A stretch of DNA of 5,020 nt from CAVPGH01 sp046726955 (GTDB lineage Bacteria > Acidobacteriota > Vicinamibacteria > Fen-336), in contig JBKPBQ010000499.1 in assembly GCA_046726955.1 (NCBI GenBank), positions 1 through 5,020 of the forward strand. Reading direction: 5' to 3'. Below are positions 4,643-5,020 of this stretch, one piece after another. The translations under genes were made by a program, and so were the position numbers. Under the pieces are notes generated by a model. That model ran no database searches and had not been told where the DNA came from. It was given only the letters and a program-made list of their open reading frames with translations. Position 1 is the stretch's first letter. Each line of letters opens with the position of its first letter.

Positions 4643-5020
4643 TTACCGCCGATCGCGGGCCTTGTCGGACGTCGGCATGTACACCGCGAAGCCGGCGGTC
4701 ACGTAGTGCGGGCTGTTGTCGTTCAGGCCGACTCCACCCTCTGCGACGAAGTCCACGTTGCGGTTGATCCGGAGCTCGAGGCCCGGGACGGCCCACGCGC
4801 GGGTGAAGCCCGAGTTGTCCACGCCGTCCAGCGACTCGAAGGAGACGCTCACGCCGCCCGAGACGCGCAGGCGGGGGGACACGCGGCCGCCCAGGAGCGC
4901 GCCGAGGTCGAACGCGGTCGAGTTCTGCGCGTCGGTCACGAACGCCTTGTGCGCTCCCAGCCGAGTGGAGAGGTCGATGTCGCCCCGCAGCACCTTGATG
5001 TTCGCGTCGAGACCGACCAG
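4643..5020 (-). CDS. Outer-membrane beta-barrel protein, C-terminal part (5'-partial)
   Basis: The frame is open to the right edge of the window; 125 residues are visible and the signal peptide lies outside. The sequence alternates polar and hydrophobic residues in successive strands separated by short Gly/Asp/Asn turns: DIDLSTRLGAHKAF, FDLGALLGGRVSP, LRVSGGVSVSFESL, WAVPGLELRINRN, VDFVAEGGVGLND, and HYVTAGFAVYM. The last part (PGLELRINRNVDFVAEGGVG, then NDNSPHYVTAGFAVY) resembles the C-terminal strands of porin-like or putative outer-membrane transporters. The final strand is not terminal: after the aromatic VYM comes a ten-residue charged tail (PTSDKARDRR). An internal GTG at 4993 exists but cannot be the start given the missing barrel half and signal. 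Substrate unknown. An intrinsic terminator lies about 40 bases downstream. Confidence 0.8.
   Translation of the reverse strand: MVGLDANIKVLRGDIDLSTRLGAHKAFVTDAQNSTAFDLGALLGGRVSPRLRVSGGVSVSFESLDGVDNSGFTRAWAVPGLELRINRNVDFVAEGGVGLNDNSPHYVTAGFAVYMPTSDKARDRR

Overview
This is a GC-rich, gene-dense window, read entirely from sequence. It looks like a chromosomal segment of a Gram-negative (diderm) bacterium, because it ends in an outer-membrane beta-barrel protein and carries several Sec-exported products. The style of the ECF sigma/anti-sigma pair and of the matrixin-plus-small-secreted-protein pair reminds me of Acidobacteriota (Thermoanaerobaculia-like) or related metagenomic lineages. That placement is inference from remembered family style, not a search. 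I see no tRNA, rRNA, CRISPR array, transposase, integrase or phage structural gene.

Layout. (1) Bases 2-1511, plus strand: the 3' part of a secreted zinc metalloprotease of the matrixin (M10-like) type, overlapped by a small exported protein of the kind often seen next to such proteases. (2) Bases 1512-1604: a convergent junction holding two perfect stem-loops in tandem. (3) Bases 1605-4002, minus strand: a tight four-gene run that in transcription order encodes an ECF sigma factor, a membrane-anchored zinc-finger anti-sigma factor, a short secreted PKD-domain protein, and an unrecognised 179-residue soluble protein. (4) Bases 4003-4170: a divergent intergenic control region with an AT-rich patch. 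(5) Bases 4171-4567, plus strand: two very small proteins in tandem that share a common residue pattern and look like diverged duplicates. (6) Bases 4569-4603: an intrinsic terminator whose U-rich side serves the minus strand. (7) Bases 4643-5020, minus strand: the C-terminal part of an outer-membrane beta-barrel protein that runs off the window.

How the genes may work together. The sigma factor and anti-sigma factor form a transmembrane signalling pair. The anti-sigma factor carries a periplasmic beta-rich region, and the next gene encodes an exported PKD domain, so envelope or surface-ligand sensing is a reasonable guess. The duplicated small-protein pair is transcribed divergently from the sigma gene and could be a regulon member or an unrelated neighbour. 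It is the least explained part of the window and the best candidate for something undescribed.
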